A stretch of DNA of 36,342 bases from a virus. Position 1 is the stretch's first letter. Every line of letters starts with the position of its first letter. Location: IMG/VR virus record IMGVR_UViG_3300021961_000284, positions 1 through 36,342 of that record; one strand, given 5' to 3'. The position numbers were made by a program, and so were the translations under genes. Positions 12,331 through 21,458 of this stretch are shown in pieces. Below the pieces are notes generated by a model. It had not been told where the DNA came from. It saw only the letters and a list, made by a program, of their open reading frames with translations, and did not search any database.

Positions 12331-14994
12331 TCACCAATCAATTTCATAGTTCCACGTCGAGGCATTTGTAGATGTATTCGCATCCCCGGTAACTATTTTT
12401 ACATACCCGGCTGCAAAGTAGGTTCCACCATTGTGCTCTGCAAAAACGCCGTGATCCAGCGCTTCAAGTGCCGCGCCGGACGTGCGTGGAGTGATTTTTA
12501 TCCTACACGCATTGTTAGCTACCACGTTATTATTTTGGACTTGTGCCGATCCACTAGCAGCGCCTAGCGTTATTGTTCCGATAAGTGGGTAATCCATGTT
12601 GTAATGATTGCGTGACCGATAGGTGTCCGTCCCGCTATCAATAATAAACGCGGCTTCTATTGTAGAGATATTCGCAAGAGACGCGCTTCGCATCTTGTTT
12701 TTATTTCCAACAACGCCTGCGTCAGTGCATGTCGCAGCAAGAGTTATCCCGCGCGCGGTCAACCCACCACAACCAACGCTAATGATAAAATCATTGTTAT
12801 AAACTTGCGGGCGCGTGCAGTTATCAAGATAAACCATTTCAAGAGTTACCGTGCTGGCGTATTCCCAATTTGCACGCTCGAAGATATTACCTTCAATCCT
12901 CAAATCTGTTTGATAAGCGCCATAGCACAGCCAATTGTTCTTTGTGGATACAACACGATTCCTTGTTACGCTGTTCCCATACCCTTGGTGCGAAGATGAG
13001 CCTTGAACGTAGATTGCGCCCTGAAACAGGGCAATGCCAGAGCGATTGTGAAGCCTGTTATTGTCAATCTTGTTACGGTAGGAACGGGCATACTGCGAGT
13101 AGACACGGACACAACATTCAAGTTCAGATGATGCGGCAGTCTGTATGATTGTGTTATCAGTTATTTCGTTGTCGAAAATGTCAGCAAACCATTCAAATTG
13201 GAATGTTGCGCCAGTGCCGGAAGCGGAAGCAGTCGTTGAACCTGCGTCGGCTGGAACGACAGAATAACCGCCAGCGGTAGTTATTTCTACCGAAGTCACT
13301 GCGCCTGAATTTACTGTAAGAACGGTCAACGTCGCCTGCGCTCCGCTCCCTGAAAGGGTTCCGCCAGTCAGTGTTATGACTTCCCCAACGATGTATCCAG
13401 AGCCGCCAGATACAATCGAAACAACATCACGGAGGGAAGTCCCAGCAGCAGCCGAATTGATTGTTGCGTCAAGACTTATCGCAGCGCCGACGCCCTCAAT
13501 ATAGTTATCAGATGCACGAACACGTTTTGCGTTTCGTAGCGACCATCCTTGGAAGTGGTTTGATTGTGTTGTGTCTGTTGCAACAGTCGTATTGCCTGTG
13601 ATTACCGCGCCATCTGCGTCAATAGCGAATGGCTTCCGACAATCTACGCACTGGTTTCCACTAACTATGGTCCCCTTCATGGAAAGGCCATAAACAGCAT
13701 GATCCCAACAATTTTTGAATTTGTTATTTACTATGCGACACCTGAACGCAGTACCAGAACCGGATAAGTTGCCGACGCCAACCGGACTTATGTAGGAATC
13801 AAACGTACAGCCTTCGACAGTAAATGTTCCTCCGTCAGCAGTGTCGAAATAAACGAAATAAAGATTAAGCGTCGTGCTGCTATTGTATTCAGAATATGGA
13901 AAATTGCCTGACCCGTAGCAATTTTTTATCACAGTGCCGTTGCAATTATCCAGGAAAATCCCGCATTGTACAGGATTATCAATACCAATGCTATCAAACA
14001 CGCAATCGTCACCGGACACCTCTATTATGTTCAAGGTTTGAACATTTCCGGTAGTAGTCAAAAAATCACCGGCTTCCGTGAATGTCTGGATGTAATTGAG
14101 AAACTTCCCCGGCCCCTCAACGCGAACCCTGTCTCCTGAAATGAAAATCGCCGTAGCTGTCAAATCAGCCGCTCGCATAGCACATCCAGCTACAAGATGC
14201 AGAGTTACATCGTCGTCAGAAATCGTGAACGATGGCGACGTGTCAGAAAACGGCACTGTGCCGACAACATCAATGCAAAGCGTATCGCCTGCGTCCATCA
14301 AGGCGACGGCAGCTTGCAATCGAGCGTCATTCTGTGCTGCCGTGTTGCTTGTCGAAACACCAAACCATGAAGCGTAGAGTTTCTTTTCTCTTTTTCGTGC
14401 CCACGCTCCTGCTGTAGTGGCTATTGCGCCGTCAGCAAAATAAGCGCCGCCAACGGTATCGGCAGTGACCAATGCGGAATAGTTACCGCTACGCAGAAAC
14501 CACGTGTCACCATCTATTTTCACCGTAGCCCCAATGGACAGGCCCGCCGCAGCAGCCGCCGCCTGTGATGAATAAACCGTTGTCCCTGTATCCGGGCTAA
14601 GATAGTCCGTACCATCCGTTGCTATTCCGTATGCGCCCGCACCAGTGCGCTTCATCAGGCCATTCGTGGAAAAGTCGCTATCCATGATAGCGCCAGAAGA
14701 AATATCATCTTCGTCATATTCGGATGCAGTGCCTACACCTACATAATTCCAAGTCGTTGAATATGTTTCATCGGTCGTTGTTACAGTAATTTCATAAGCC
14801 GAACCATCGGCGAAAAATTCAATTTTTCCGTTACTATCAGTCTGGAATGGATTACTTTTATAAGTGGCGCCATTGCGATCTGAATAGATTGTTGCAACGC
14901 TAGCCGAGCCCTGAACTTTTACAGTCACGTTCGCTCCGACAAGAATGTTGCCAGCCGTGTCAGTCGCTGTTTTTTGAAATTTCGCAAAAGCCAT
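12331..14994 (-). CDS. Tail spike / receptor-binding protein (right-handed beta-helix)
   Basis: 887 residues. Residues 1-105 are an anchor domain with KFQKTATDTAGN, TDSNGKIEFFADGSAYEI and YVGVGTASEYD. It is shared with the first 105 residues of the 15641-16261 protein. Residues about 205-510 and 600-800 contain runs of short strands with repeated N/V/G patterns (VEGCTF, IVNNKF, VSGNQC, VTRNRV, IEGNIF), typical of pectin-lyase-fold spikes. Residues about 518-600 are a separate Gly/Thr-rich module (SGGSGYIVGEVITLTGG...GATFQFEW) that I recognise as a recurring insertion in virion proteins. No catalytic pair can be named. It is likely the host-range protein, trimeric at the virion tip. Confidence 0.8.
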   Translation of the reverse strand: MAFAKFQKTATDTAGNILVGANVTVKVQGSASVATIYSDRNGATYKSNPFQTDSNGKIEFFADGSAYEITVTTTDETYSTTWNYVGVGTASEYDEDDISSGAIMDSDFSTNGLMKRTGAGAYGIATDGTDYLSPDTGTTVYSSQAAAAAAGLSIGATVKIDGDTWFLRSGNYSALVTADTVGGAYFADGAIATTAGAWARKREKKLYASWFGVSTSNTAAQNDARLQAAVALMDAGDTLCIDVVGTVPFSDTSPSFTISDDDVTLHLVAGCAMRAADLTATAIFISGDRVRVEGPGKFLNYIQTFTEAGDFLTTTGNVQTLNIIEVSGDDCVFDSIGIDNPVQCGIFLDNCNGTVIKNCYGSGNFPYSEYNSSTTLNLYFVYFDTADGGTFTVEGCTFDSYISPVGVGNLSGSGTAFRCRIVNNKFKNCWDHAVYGLSMKGTIVSGNQCVDCRKPFAIDADGAVITGNTTVATDTTQSNHFQGWSLRNAKRVRASDNYIEGVGAAISLDATINSAAAGTSLRDVVSIVSGGSGYIVGEVITLTGGTLSGSGAQATLTVLTVNSGAVTSVEITTAGGYSVVPADAGSTTASASGTGATFQFEWFADIFDNEITDNTIIQTAASSELECCVRVYSQYARSYRNKIDNNRLHNRSGIALFQGAIYVQGSSSHQGYGNSVTRNRVVSTKNNWLCYGAYQTDLRIEGNIFERANWEYASTVTLEMVYLDNCTRPQVYNNDFIISVGCGGLTARGITLAATCTDAGVVGNKNKMRSASLANISTIEAAFIIDSGTDTYRSRNHYNMDYPLIGTITLGAASGSAQVQNNNVVANNACRIKITPRTSGAALEALDHGVFAEHNGGTYFAAGYVKIVTGDANTSTNASTWNYEIDW

Positions 14995-15012
14995 CGGATC
15001 AAAGCCCTTTTT

Positions 15013-15648
15013 TCAGTTCCATGTTATCAGAACCGCGCCCGGCGCGCCACTGCCTGCTGTGTATGTATTTACACCGCCCGCGCCGCCTGCACCTACAACA
15101 ACCGTTATGGTAGCTGTCGGCGTTAAATCACCAAAATCATATTTTTTTGTTACATAAGCTGCCCCACCGGCGCTAGCATAAGAATAATTTGACCATGCCG
15201 AAGATCCGCCACCACCGTATGCAGAACCGGGGTTTCCGTTTGTATAAGGAGCACTTACGGCACTGCCACCAATACCGCCTCCGTCTTGTGTATTACCGGC
15301 TGAACCGCCTGCTGAAGCCCCGTATGTATAGACCCAAGGGCCACCAGATACACCATTTTCACCGCTATCACCGCCAGAATGTGTGCCACCCAATCCGCCT
15401 GCATAGCCATCTGCGGATGCTTTGCCGCCTCCAGCTATTACCGTTGAATTAAAAGATGAATTGCCTCCATTCGCTCCTAGGGTCGTTGCTCCATATCGAG
15501 AGCCAGTTCCGCCGCCACCACCGCCCCAAATTTTTACGGTCAGGTTATTTTGATATGCCGGTACAGTAAACGAAAACGTCCCAGGCGTTTCGTATGATTG
15601 CGAACCTGATGTGATAAATGTTCTGACGATATGAATAAATCTATGCAA
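15013..15648 (-). CDS. Glycine-rich tail tip / adhesin-like protein
   Basis: 211 residues. The start is probably TTG at 15648 (AAGGA nine bases upstream), overlapping the preceding gene by 8 bases; no ATG or GTG is in frame before the conserved part. After residue 40, dense glycine runs (IWGGGGGGTG, AGGGKASADGYAGGLGG, YGGGGSSAW) alternate with aromatic and small residues, and it ends in VVVGAGGAGG...APGAVLITWN. Such glycine-rich domains form polyglycine-type layered folds in phage adhesins and receptor-binding tips. It sits between two proteins that share the same anchor domain, so it may assemble with the 206-aa protein upstream. Confidence 0.75.
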   Translation of the reverse strand: MHRFIHIVRTFITSGSQSYETPGTFSFTVPAYQNNLTVKIWGGGGGGTGSRYGATTLGANGGNSSFNSTVIAGGGKASADGYAGGLGGTHSGGDSGENGVSGGPWVYTYGASAGGSAGNTQDGGGIGGSAVSAPYTNGNPGSAYGGGGSSAWSNYSYASAGGAAYVTKKYDFGDLTPTATITVVVGAGGAGGVNTYTAGSGAPGAVLITWN

Positions 15649-16261
15649 CGAGCAATGTCCTTGTCATGGAAATGCTAAAACTGAGAAAGCTACATCCACT
15701 AACACTGGAAAGCGTCAAAACAATATCATCGCCTTGTAGGACCGTATTGGCAGACGTATGCGTGACACTGTTTTCGGATGTGGAAACGCTATTGGCGCCG
15801 CCGCCGAGCGCCGTTGAATTGATCTTGAAAGTGGCCGTAGCAGTTCCAGCCACGGCCTTGGTCGTGGTTTCCGTTATCGTGCCAGTCATCGGTGCTTTTA
15901 ACATTACGATGTAATCACCGGCTGCTGGTGTCTCAATCAGTCCCGTGATCGAATCAATAATTGTTTCAATATCCGCAACATCATATTCTTGCAGTGTGCC
16001 TATCCCGACATATTCCAGCGTTTGCGTATAGGCTGGGCTGACCGAGGAAACATCAATCTTATACGCATCACCGCTGGCATAGAAATAGAAAAAACCGTTG
16101 CTGTCGGTCGTGGTCGGATTAGCAAGTGGCGTGGTTCCAGCCCGGTCAGAATATATATCCGCAATCGTATTGGAAACCTGATAGCGCACGGTGACTGTAG
16201 CGCCGCTGATAATATCGCCTGCGCTATCTGTTACAGTTTTTTGGTATCTTGCTAATGCCAT
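15641..16261 (-). CDS. Tail protein with the spike-type anchor domain
   Basis: 206 residues. Residues 1-105 (RYQKTVTDSAGD, IYSDRAGTTPLANP, TDSNGFFYFYASGDAYKI, EYVGIGTLQEYD) align with the N terminus of the 887-aa tail spike, so both probably dock on the same virion site. Residues 110-206 are a beta-rich, Ser/Thr-rich domain (VMLKAPMTGTITETTTKAVAGT, VLQGDDIVLTLSSVSGCS), similar to small tail fibre heads. The start overlaps the tail tip stop as TGATG, with AGGA upstream. It is probably a structural partner of the glycine-rich protein encoded next. Confidence 0.75.
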   Translation of the reverse strand: MALARYQKTVTDSAGDIISGATVTVRYQVSNTIADIYSDRAGTTPLANPTTTDSNGFFYFYASGDAYKIDVSSVSPAYTQTLEYVGIGTLQEYDVADIETIIDSITGLIETPAAGDYIVMLKAPMTGTITETTTKAVAGTATATFKINSTALGGGANSVSTSENSVTHTSANTVLQGDDIVLTLSSVSGCSFLSFSISMTRTLLVA

Positions 16262-18546
16262 CAGTTTATCCTATCGCCCACGATTGTTCCGACGTTGGTA
16301 TATGTAACATAACTATCCCCATCGACGCCATCGCCAGCGGCGCCTGCGCCTTGAAATACCGTCCCTGGAGGATACCCAGCACCATTTTGACCCGGCCCGC
16401 CGCCGTTCCAGCCGCCTGTAGCATTAGATGTGTGGTTTGGGCTTCCAAGCCCGCCCGCGTCTAAAGTTCCCGGCTGGCCTGTCCAAGCAGGGTCATCCCT
16501 AACGCTGCCTTGACCGCCATTTCCAGCAATATAACCAGCGCCACCGCCGCCACCGCCTGCAAGTTTGCCGGTCTTACTAACAACACCGGGAGAGCCACCG
16601 CCACCGCCACCGCGAATTGATCCATGTTCATTATCTATTGTAATTGCATTGCGCGTATAAAACGCAACGCTGCCGTCTTGGCCCGGTATTGGAATTGGTT
16701 CTTGTTGATTCAAAGCCTGGCCGCCAGCGCCGCCTCGTCCTTGTATCAATCCATTATTGTATAGATAAATCGTAATGCCCACTGGCCACGAACCGACATC
16801 AAACGCCGGTCCTTCAAAAACCGAACTGCCGATCACAACATTTGTCTCAATATAGCAGGAAAGCGTGAACGTATCAGCAACAAGCGGCTCTGGGTATAGC
16901 AGATCGTGCGCTTCGCGAAGATTGAAGTTGAGCGTGCTGCTGTCCAGCGTGATTACGCGATTATTCAAATCCTCCGGGTCTAATCGCTCAAATAATTGTT
17001 CCTCCGCTTCAATCGCAATAGCAGATGCAGACGGCGCTAATCGCGTGACTTGAATTGGAGCGTATGTTTTTGCACCTGTTACATCTTGCAACGTCCACCA
17101 AGAAAGCTGGTAGCCTTGCGCTGCTTGTATATCGTAAGAATTTCTCAATAATGAAAAGTTGAAACGCCTTGGTGGGTTCTTGAACCTACCAAGAAAAATT
17201 TGCCCTATGCGAACAGCGGTCGATCTGCCGCCCTGCGCAATCCAGCGTGAAAATATTTTTTTGATAGATGCAGAACCATAATTTGCCTCCGCAGATGGAT
17301 CAGCAATAACAGCAATTGATCTGTAATTATCTTCCTCATCCAGCTTACGAAGTGAATTGCGTTGCCCAAAAAACAACCAAACTTGTGAAAGGCGCTTATC
17401 CATTTGCTCGGCAGAACTGAACGATCCTAACTGAATAATATTATCAGTAATTTGATTGGCTGATGTGCTGATTTCTCTTAATACGCGAAGGCGAATTTTT
17501 TGGTTTATATCATCCCACCAGATCGACAAAGCACCCTGCTGGATTAGTTCCGATATAAGCGTATTTACTGAAGTTGGATCAGGAATAGTTGCAGAGAAAA
17601 CGCGCCGCAGATATGAATCAACTTCATTTTCCCAATCTTCCAAATCAATATAATTCGTGTCAATTCCGCCGTAATTAACCATCAGATCATTGATAATATA
17701 TGCTGGTGTTTCACCTTCATAAGATAAAACAATTTGCACACGATCACCTGATTTGTGATCTTTTGCTTCTGTATTTTTTTGCGCTCGCGTAATGGTGAAA
17801 GTGCTGCCTGATCGCGTGTAATTGCATATTTCAGCGCCGCCAATATTTATTTCGCCACTTAACGGATATTCTGTTTCAATTCCTGAAGGACTTATGACGA
17901 AAGATGTCGCAGCCGCAGTAATATCAGCGACAAGGAATCCATTGCTGGGGCGCGGCGCTTGTGACCTATCACCATCGAGCAATTTTAGCGGGTCTTTTGC
18001 TACTATTGAAATCGTACCATCTGGGAATGGGCCGTCTAATGTCTCAACAACAAAATGTCTTTTTTCCATCTGTGCAAGAGTTTGGCCTAACTCTCCAGTG
18101 ATTAGCCTTATTTTGCGCCCGCGCAAAAATTGTACCCGTGCCCGCCACTTGCCCCAAAAAGTTCCTGTGGAAAAAGCATCATAAGATCGGTCGTTCAAAT
18201 ATGGGTCGCCACCGGGGCCAGTATCGGACCACGGGTGATCCTTTAGTTTTATTGTAAGCTGCGCCCGCAAGCCCATATTTTCGCCGAGGGATATAATGGC
18301 TGGCGATACTGAATAACCTAAAATAGATGGTATGGCGTCTATATCTTTTGGCAAATAATCAGTATCAACAGCAAAACGCAGCGTGGTAAAAGTTTCGGAA
18401 TATGCGTTGGTCGCTTGGCAAGTTTTTCTGGTGTTATAACATTTGTCAGACCCGGAAACCCCGATTGAAGCCGTGCAAGGGCTAACGCCATATTCGTGGG
18501 TGCAAATATCTTGATCGATTTCAATATATGTCAATGATTTTGTCAT
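16261..18546 (-). CDS. Tail tip / baseplate hub-like protein with glycine-rich receptor-binding end
   Basis: 761 residues. The first 550 residues are a mixed beta protein with no catalytic motif. It starts with a Cys cluster (CTHEYGVSPC, C36, C43) and contains VVETLDGPFPDGTISIVAKDPLKLLDGD, as in tail hub/fibronectin-like tip proteins. Residues about 575-760 are a C-terminal tip: DTFTLSCYIETNVVIGSS...PAFDVGSWPVGITIYLYNNGLIQGRGGAGG, then RGGGGGGSPG and GGGGGGAGYIAGNGG. I recall this VVIGSS...ITLYNNG.IQG.GG pattern as the receptor-binding end of lambda-J/N15-like tip proteins. It overlaps the upstream gene by ATGA. It probably forms the central tip that contacts the host. Confidence 0.75.
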   Translation of the reverse strand: MTKSLTYIEIDQDICTHEYGVSPCTASIGVSGSDKCYNTRKTCQATNAYSETFTTLRFAVDTDYLPKDIDAIPSILGYSVSPAIISLGENMGLRAQLTIKLKDHPWSDTGPGGDPYLNDRSYDAFSTGTFWGKWRARVQFLRGRKIRLITGELGQTLAQMEKRHFVVETLDGPFPDGTISIVAKDPLKLLDGDRSQAPRPSNGFLVADITAAATSFVISPSGIETEYPLSGEINIGGAEICNYTRSGSTFTITRAQKNTEAKDHKSGDRVQIVLSYEGETPAYIINDLMVNYGGIDTNYIDLEDWENEVDSYLRRVFSATIPDPTSVNTLISELIQQGALSIWWDDINQKIRLRVLREISTSANQITDNIIQLGSFSSAEQMDKRLSQVWLFFGQRNSLRKLDEEDNYRSIAVIADPSAEANYGSASIKKIFSRWIAQGGRSTAVRIGQIFLGRFKNPPRRFNFSLLRNSYDIQAAQGYQLSWWTLQDVTGAKTYAPIQVTRLAPSASAIAIEAEEQLFERLDPEDLNNRVITLDSSTLNFNLREAHDLLYPEPLVADTFTLSCYIETNVVIGSSVFEGPAFDVGSWPVGITIYLYNNGLIQGRGGAGGQALNQQEPIPIPGQDGSVAFYTRNAITIDNEHGSIRGGGGGGSPGVVSKTGKLAGGGGGGAGYIAGNGGQGSVRDDPAWTGQPGTLDAGGLGSPNHTSNATGGWNGGGPGQNGAGYPPGTVFQGAGAAGDGVDGDSYVTYTNVGTIVGDRIN

Positions 18547-19367
18547 GTAGCTATGCCAATCATTGAGAAATCAACTTGCATCATGCCGTTTGACATCATG
18601 TTTGACGGCGAAACGTCATTTGATAGCCAGCCGAAAGCCACTTCGTCCGGGTATGTTCTGAATTTCCACGCCCAGAAAAATGGCTTCGTTTCTGCATTGC
18701 GCACGAATGGATCAAAATAAGTACGATACCAGCGCGGGTCTAAATGCGTTAGTGAAACAGAAGTTTCCATACTTGATCCGGTTACGATCCTGCCAAGGAA
18801 ATTGCCGCTTTCACTGCGACCGTTTACAACATCAATCTTTCTGTTTAGCGTTATTGGGCTATGCCCGACATAAATGCGCTGCGGGCAAACCAATAAATCG
18901 CCTACATACATAACACCTATCTGCGGCTTTGTTGTGGTAGGCTGTAATTCGATCCTAACCGCATAAACATATTGCTTCAAAAATACGAATAGCAACTCTT
19001 TATCATCTGTCGGCATATATCCAGAAACAACCGTCGTCCATGTGCCTCCAGACTCATTTTGGATTTGCACGGATAATGCAATGCGACCGCTTCCAAAATT
19101 ATGCTTTGCAATTCCAATGTAATCAATATGTTCACTTGTACCAAGAACGGAAGTCACATATTGAACCGACAAGCTATCAGATTTCCAGAGCGATGCGGTC
19201 GAAATATTAGATACATTAGAAATAGGGTACAAAGTCTGCGAACTTGTAGCAGATACGTTATTTTTTGAAACATGATTCTTATACCCGATAAGCGGGTATG
19301 AATAATTGATAGCAGCAGGCGCTACGTACGGCGCAAGGACTATGTTGTCTGATATTACAACACTCAT
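18543..19367 (-). CDS. Tail protein downstream of the tape measure (distal tail-like)
   Basis: 274 residues. It is beta-rich with no signal peptide: IGYKNHVSKNNVSATSSQTLYPISN near the N terminus, HIDYIGIAKHNFGSGRIALSVQIQ in the middle, then RIYVGHSPITLNRKIDVVNGRSESG and WYRTYFDPFVRNAETKPFFWAWKF. Its place between tape measure and tail tip is that of distal tail proteins. A carbohydrate-binding-like or galectin-like fold is possible from the middle part. The family cannot be named with confidence. ATGA overlaps at both ends indicate one coupled tail operon. Confidence 0.7.
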   Translation of the reverse strand: MSVVISDNIVLAPYVAPAAINYSYPLIGYKNHVSKNNVSATSSQTLYPISNVSNISTASLWKSDSLSVQYVTSVLGTSEHIDYIGIAKHNFGSGRIALSVQIQNESGGTWTTVVSGYMPTDDKELLFVFLKQYVYAVRIELQPTTTKPQIGVMYVGDLLVCPQRIYVGHSPITLNRKIDVVNGRSESGNFLGRIVTGSSMETSVSLTHLDPRWYRTYFDPFVRNAETKPFFWAWKFRTYPDEVAFGWLSNDVSPSNMMSNGMMQVDFSMIGIAT

Positions 19368-21274
19368 GAGAATATTACCCTGCCGCCGTCAGCCTGATAT
19401 TGTCCGATATGTTCTACCAGTTCGCGGACTTGTTCACGCCCGAATGTAGTGCCTTGCAGATTAACATAAACGGCGCGGCCTGTCCCTTGCGTTGCCGTAC
19501 TTGCTGCACCACCTCCACCGCCTCCTGCACTCGATATAGCGCCGCTTCCACCGCCTGCGGAATTGCCGCCGCCGGATGTGTTAGTGCGGGCTATAACTGC
19601 GACAGCTGCTAGGCCTTTTGCCAATACCGCCGCAGCAGCTATATAACTTGCTGGTGGCGGCAATGCTTTAAGTGCTTGAGTGACGCCAACATATGTGTTG
19701 ATTATTGCTTCAGCAATACCAAATGCTTTTGCAAGCGCGGTATTCTTTTTACCGAAAGCATCCATAAGAGTGACAAGCGAACCAAAAAAATTGGCAGTTG
19801 CTTTTAGTGTCGTATTCTGTCGATTCTGTTCAAGTTTCGCCAATGATTTTTGATGCGATTCATTCAGTGCTTCCATTCTATCTATATGTTCAGCTTCCGC
19901 TGTAAATTTTTCTTCGTTATTTTCTCCAATTTGTTGCATACGAAGTTTATGTGCTTCCTCAAACAAAGCACGCTCACGTTCTTGCTTTGAAACAAGCTTT
20001 TGTTCTTCTGTCATATAACTTTCTTCTATGATTTTCATCCGTTCAGAAAGACGTCTTAACAATGCTTCATTTGGGTCATATTCAGCACCGCCACCGCCGC
20101 CGCCCTTTGTAGCTGCTGCTTCAGGTTTAGTTGGTATTGCGGGCGCTTGTGGTCTACCACCGCCACTAACCGGTATTGTTAATTGACGTGGTGGTTCCGC
20201 TTGTATTCGTTCAATTGCATCATTATATTTTTTGAAAGCTGCTTCCCATGTTCCTTTTTCAGGGCTAAAAAGGCCAGCGATAACATCTTTTAATAAAGTT
20301 CCTGCGGCTGCAGCCGTCTTGAATTTTACTTCAATCCAATCATAAACAGATTGTCCAAAATTTATAAGTTTTGGGATAACGTCCGCAATAATTTTCACCA
20401 AATCAGCAAGAATTGGAATAAATTTTTCTCCTATATAATTCCACGCGCCACTTATTGAGCCCTTTAGATATTCTAATGACTCACGATATTTTTCTGATGA
20501 TTGAGTTGACCTCCCACTCATTGTTACGCCAAGCTCATCAGCTTTTGCTTTTAATGCTGCTATGCCTTCTGATCCCCTATTCAGCATAGGGACTAACTTA
20601 CTGCCAACGCCATCGCCAAATATCGCATTAGCAAGAGCAGTCTTATTTGCGCCGTCTGCATACGTTTCGAATTTACCAGCAACTTCAGACAGTACTTCTG
20701 ACATAGGGCGCAAATTACCACTGGCATCTAACGCCTTGATGCCCAATAATTCTAACGCTTTTGCGCCTGAATTATCTTCTTCGCCGCTCTTAACTGCTTC
20801 CATCGCCTCTTTTAATGATGAAAGTCCGCTTGTAAGTGTTTCTGCGCCAGAGCCAGCAGCATCTGCCGCAAACTTCAATCGAGATAATTCTTCGATTGGC
20901 ATATTTATATCGCGGGCTTCGTCGCTTATTTCTTTTAATTTATCAGCAAATTTTATTGCAGCGGTTGAGGCTACAATAAATCCAGCCGCTACAATGGCTC
21001 CAAGACCTATCGCTACCGATCCCAAAATAGCAGGAACTTTACCAACAACTGCAGCAAAGTTTTTGAAATTAGTTATTGATGTTTGTAAACGAGAAGCACT
21101 TTCACCTAAGCGTCCGCTTGTCTGTGCAAGGGCATCGTTGAATTGACCAAGTTTTTGAGTAGATGATTGTGATGCTTTCGAGAACTTATCAAGCTGCGCC
21201 GTTCCCTTATCGAGACCGTCTTTCAGCTTGCTGGTATCAGCAGAAACTTCGACTTTAATCGGAGGAATTGCCAT
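19364..21274 (-). CDS. Tape measure protein
   Basis: About 636 residues from the ATG at 21274 (a TTG at 21283 is in frame but less likely). The N-terminal SADTSKLKDGLDKGTAQLDKF is the usual tape-measure beginning. A hydrophobic stretch (about residues 82-112, with ILGSVAIGLGAIVAAGFIVAS) could enter the host membrane. Long helical parts with EKQERERALFEEAHKLR-like coiled coil follow at 430-500, then an Ala-rich hydrophobic region and a Gly/Ser-rich segment before the end. Six hundred-odd residues predict a tail of roughly 90-100 nm by the usual 0.15 nm per residue (inference). It overlaps the chaperone frame by 20 bases. Confidence 0.9.
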   Translation of the reverse strand: MAIPPIKVEVSADTSKLKDGLDKGTAQLDKFSKASQSSTQKLGQFNDALAQTSGRLGESASRLQTSITNFKNFAAVVGKVPAILGSVAIGLGAIVAAGFIVASTAAIKFADKLKEISDEARDINMPIEELSRLKFAADAAGSGAETLTSGLSSLKEAMEAVKSGEEDNSGAKALELLGIKALDASGNLRPMSEVLSEVAGKFETYADGANKTALANAIFGDGVGSKLVPMLNRGSEGIAALKAKADELGVTMSGRSTQSSEKYRESLEYLKGSISGAWNYIGEKFIPILADLVKIIADVIPKLINFGQSVYDWIEVKFKTAAAAGTLLKDVIAGLFSPEKGTWEAAFKKYNDAIERIQAEPPRQLTIPVSGGGRPQAPAIPTKPEAAATKGGGGGGAEYDPNEALLRRLSERMKIIEESYMTEEQKLVSKQERERALFEEAHKLRMQQIGENNEEKFTAEAEHIDRMEALNESHQKSLAKLEQNRQNTTLKATANFFGSLVTLMDAFGKKNTALAKAFGIAEAIINTYVGVTQALKALPPPASYIAAAAVLAKGLAAVAVIARTNTSGGGNSAGGGSGAISSAGGGGGGAASTATQGTGRAVYVNLQGTTFGREQVRELVEHIGQYQADGGRVIFS

Positions 21275-21458
21275 TTTCTGCAAACGCCTTTAGTTCTTCA
21301 ACGTCAGATCGTGTCAGCTTTCCGGCAAATTTGCCGTCTGCTGTATTTGTCGAACGGTGATCGTATTCGCACCACCATTCAGCCATTGTCATTTCCCAGA
21401 ACTCTGAAGGCTGAATACCCCACTCACGCGCTATTATATACATCAAGCCCCAATTTAT
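21255..21458 (-). CDS. Tail assembly chaperone, frameshifted extension (T-like)
   Basis: This frame is most likely expressed by a -1 slip from the gene 21455-21817. The shift fuses 120 residues to 67 more beginning INWGLMYIIAREWGIQ, for 187 in all. The extension has LMYIIAREWGIQPSEFWEMTMAEWW, the pattern of phage TAC_6-type chaperones (P..FW..T..E). The continuity of W-G-L-M-Y into the second frame argues for fusion. An independent start at the ATG at 21443 lacks a good ribosome site. The fusion protein would coat and size the tape measure protein, whose gene overlaps it by 20 bases. Confidence 0.75.
   Translation of the reverse strand: MNWGLMYIIAREWGIQPSEFWEMTMAEWWCEYDHRSTNTADGKFAGKLTRSDVEELKAFAENGNSSD

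Noticed and set aside
15013-16261. Frameshift or sequencing error splitting one tail gene into the 206-aa and 211-aa products
   Set aside because: The overlap is only 8 bases and each part has a complete domain; a TTG start with AAGGA explains the second. It cannot be fully excluded because no ATG is available.
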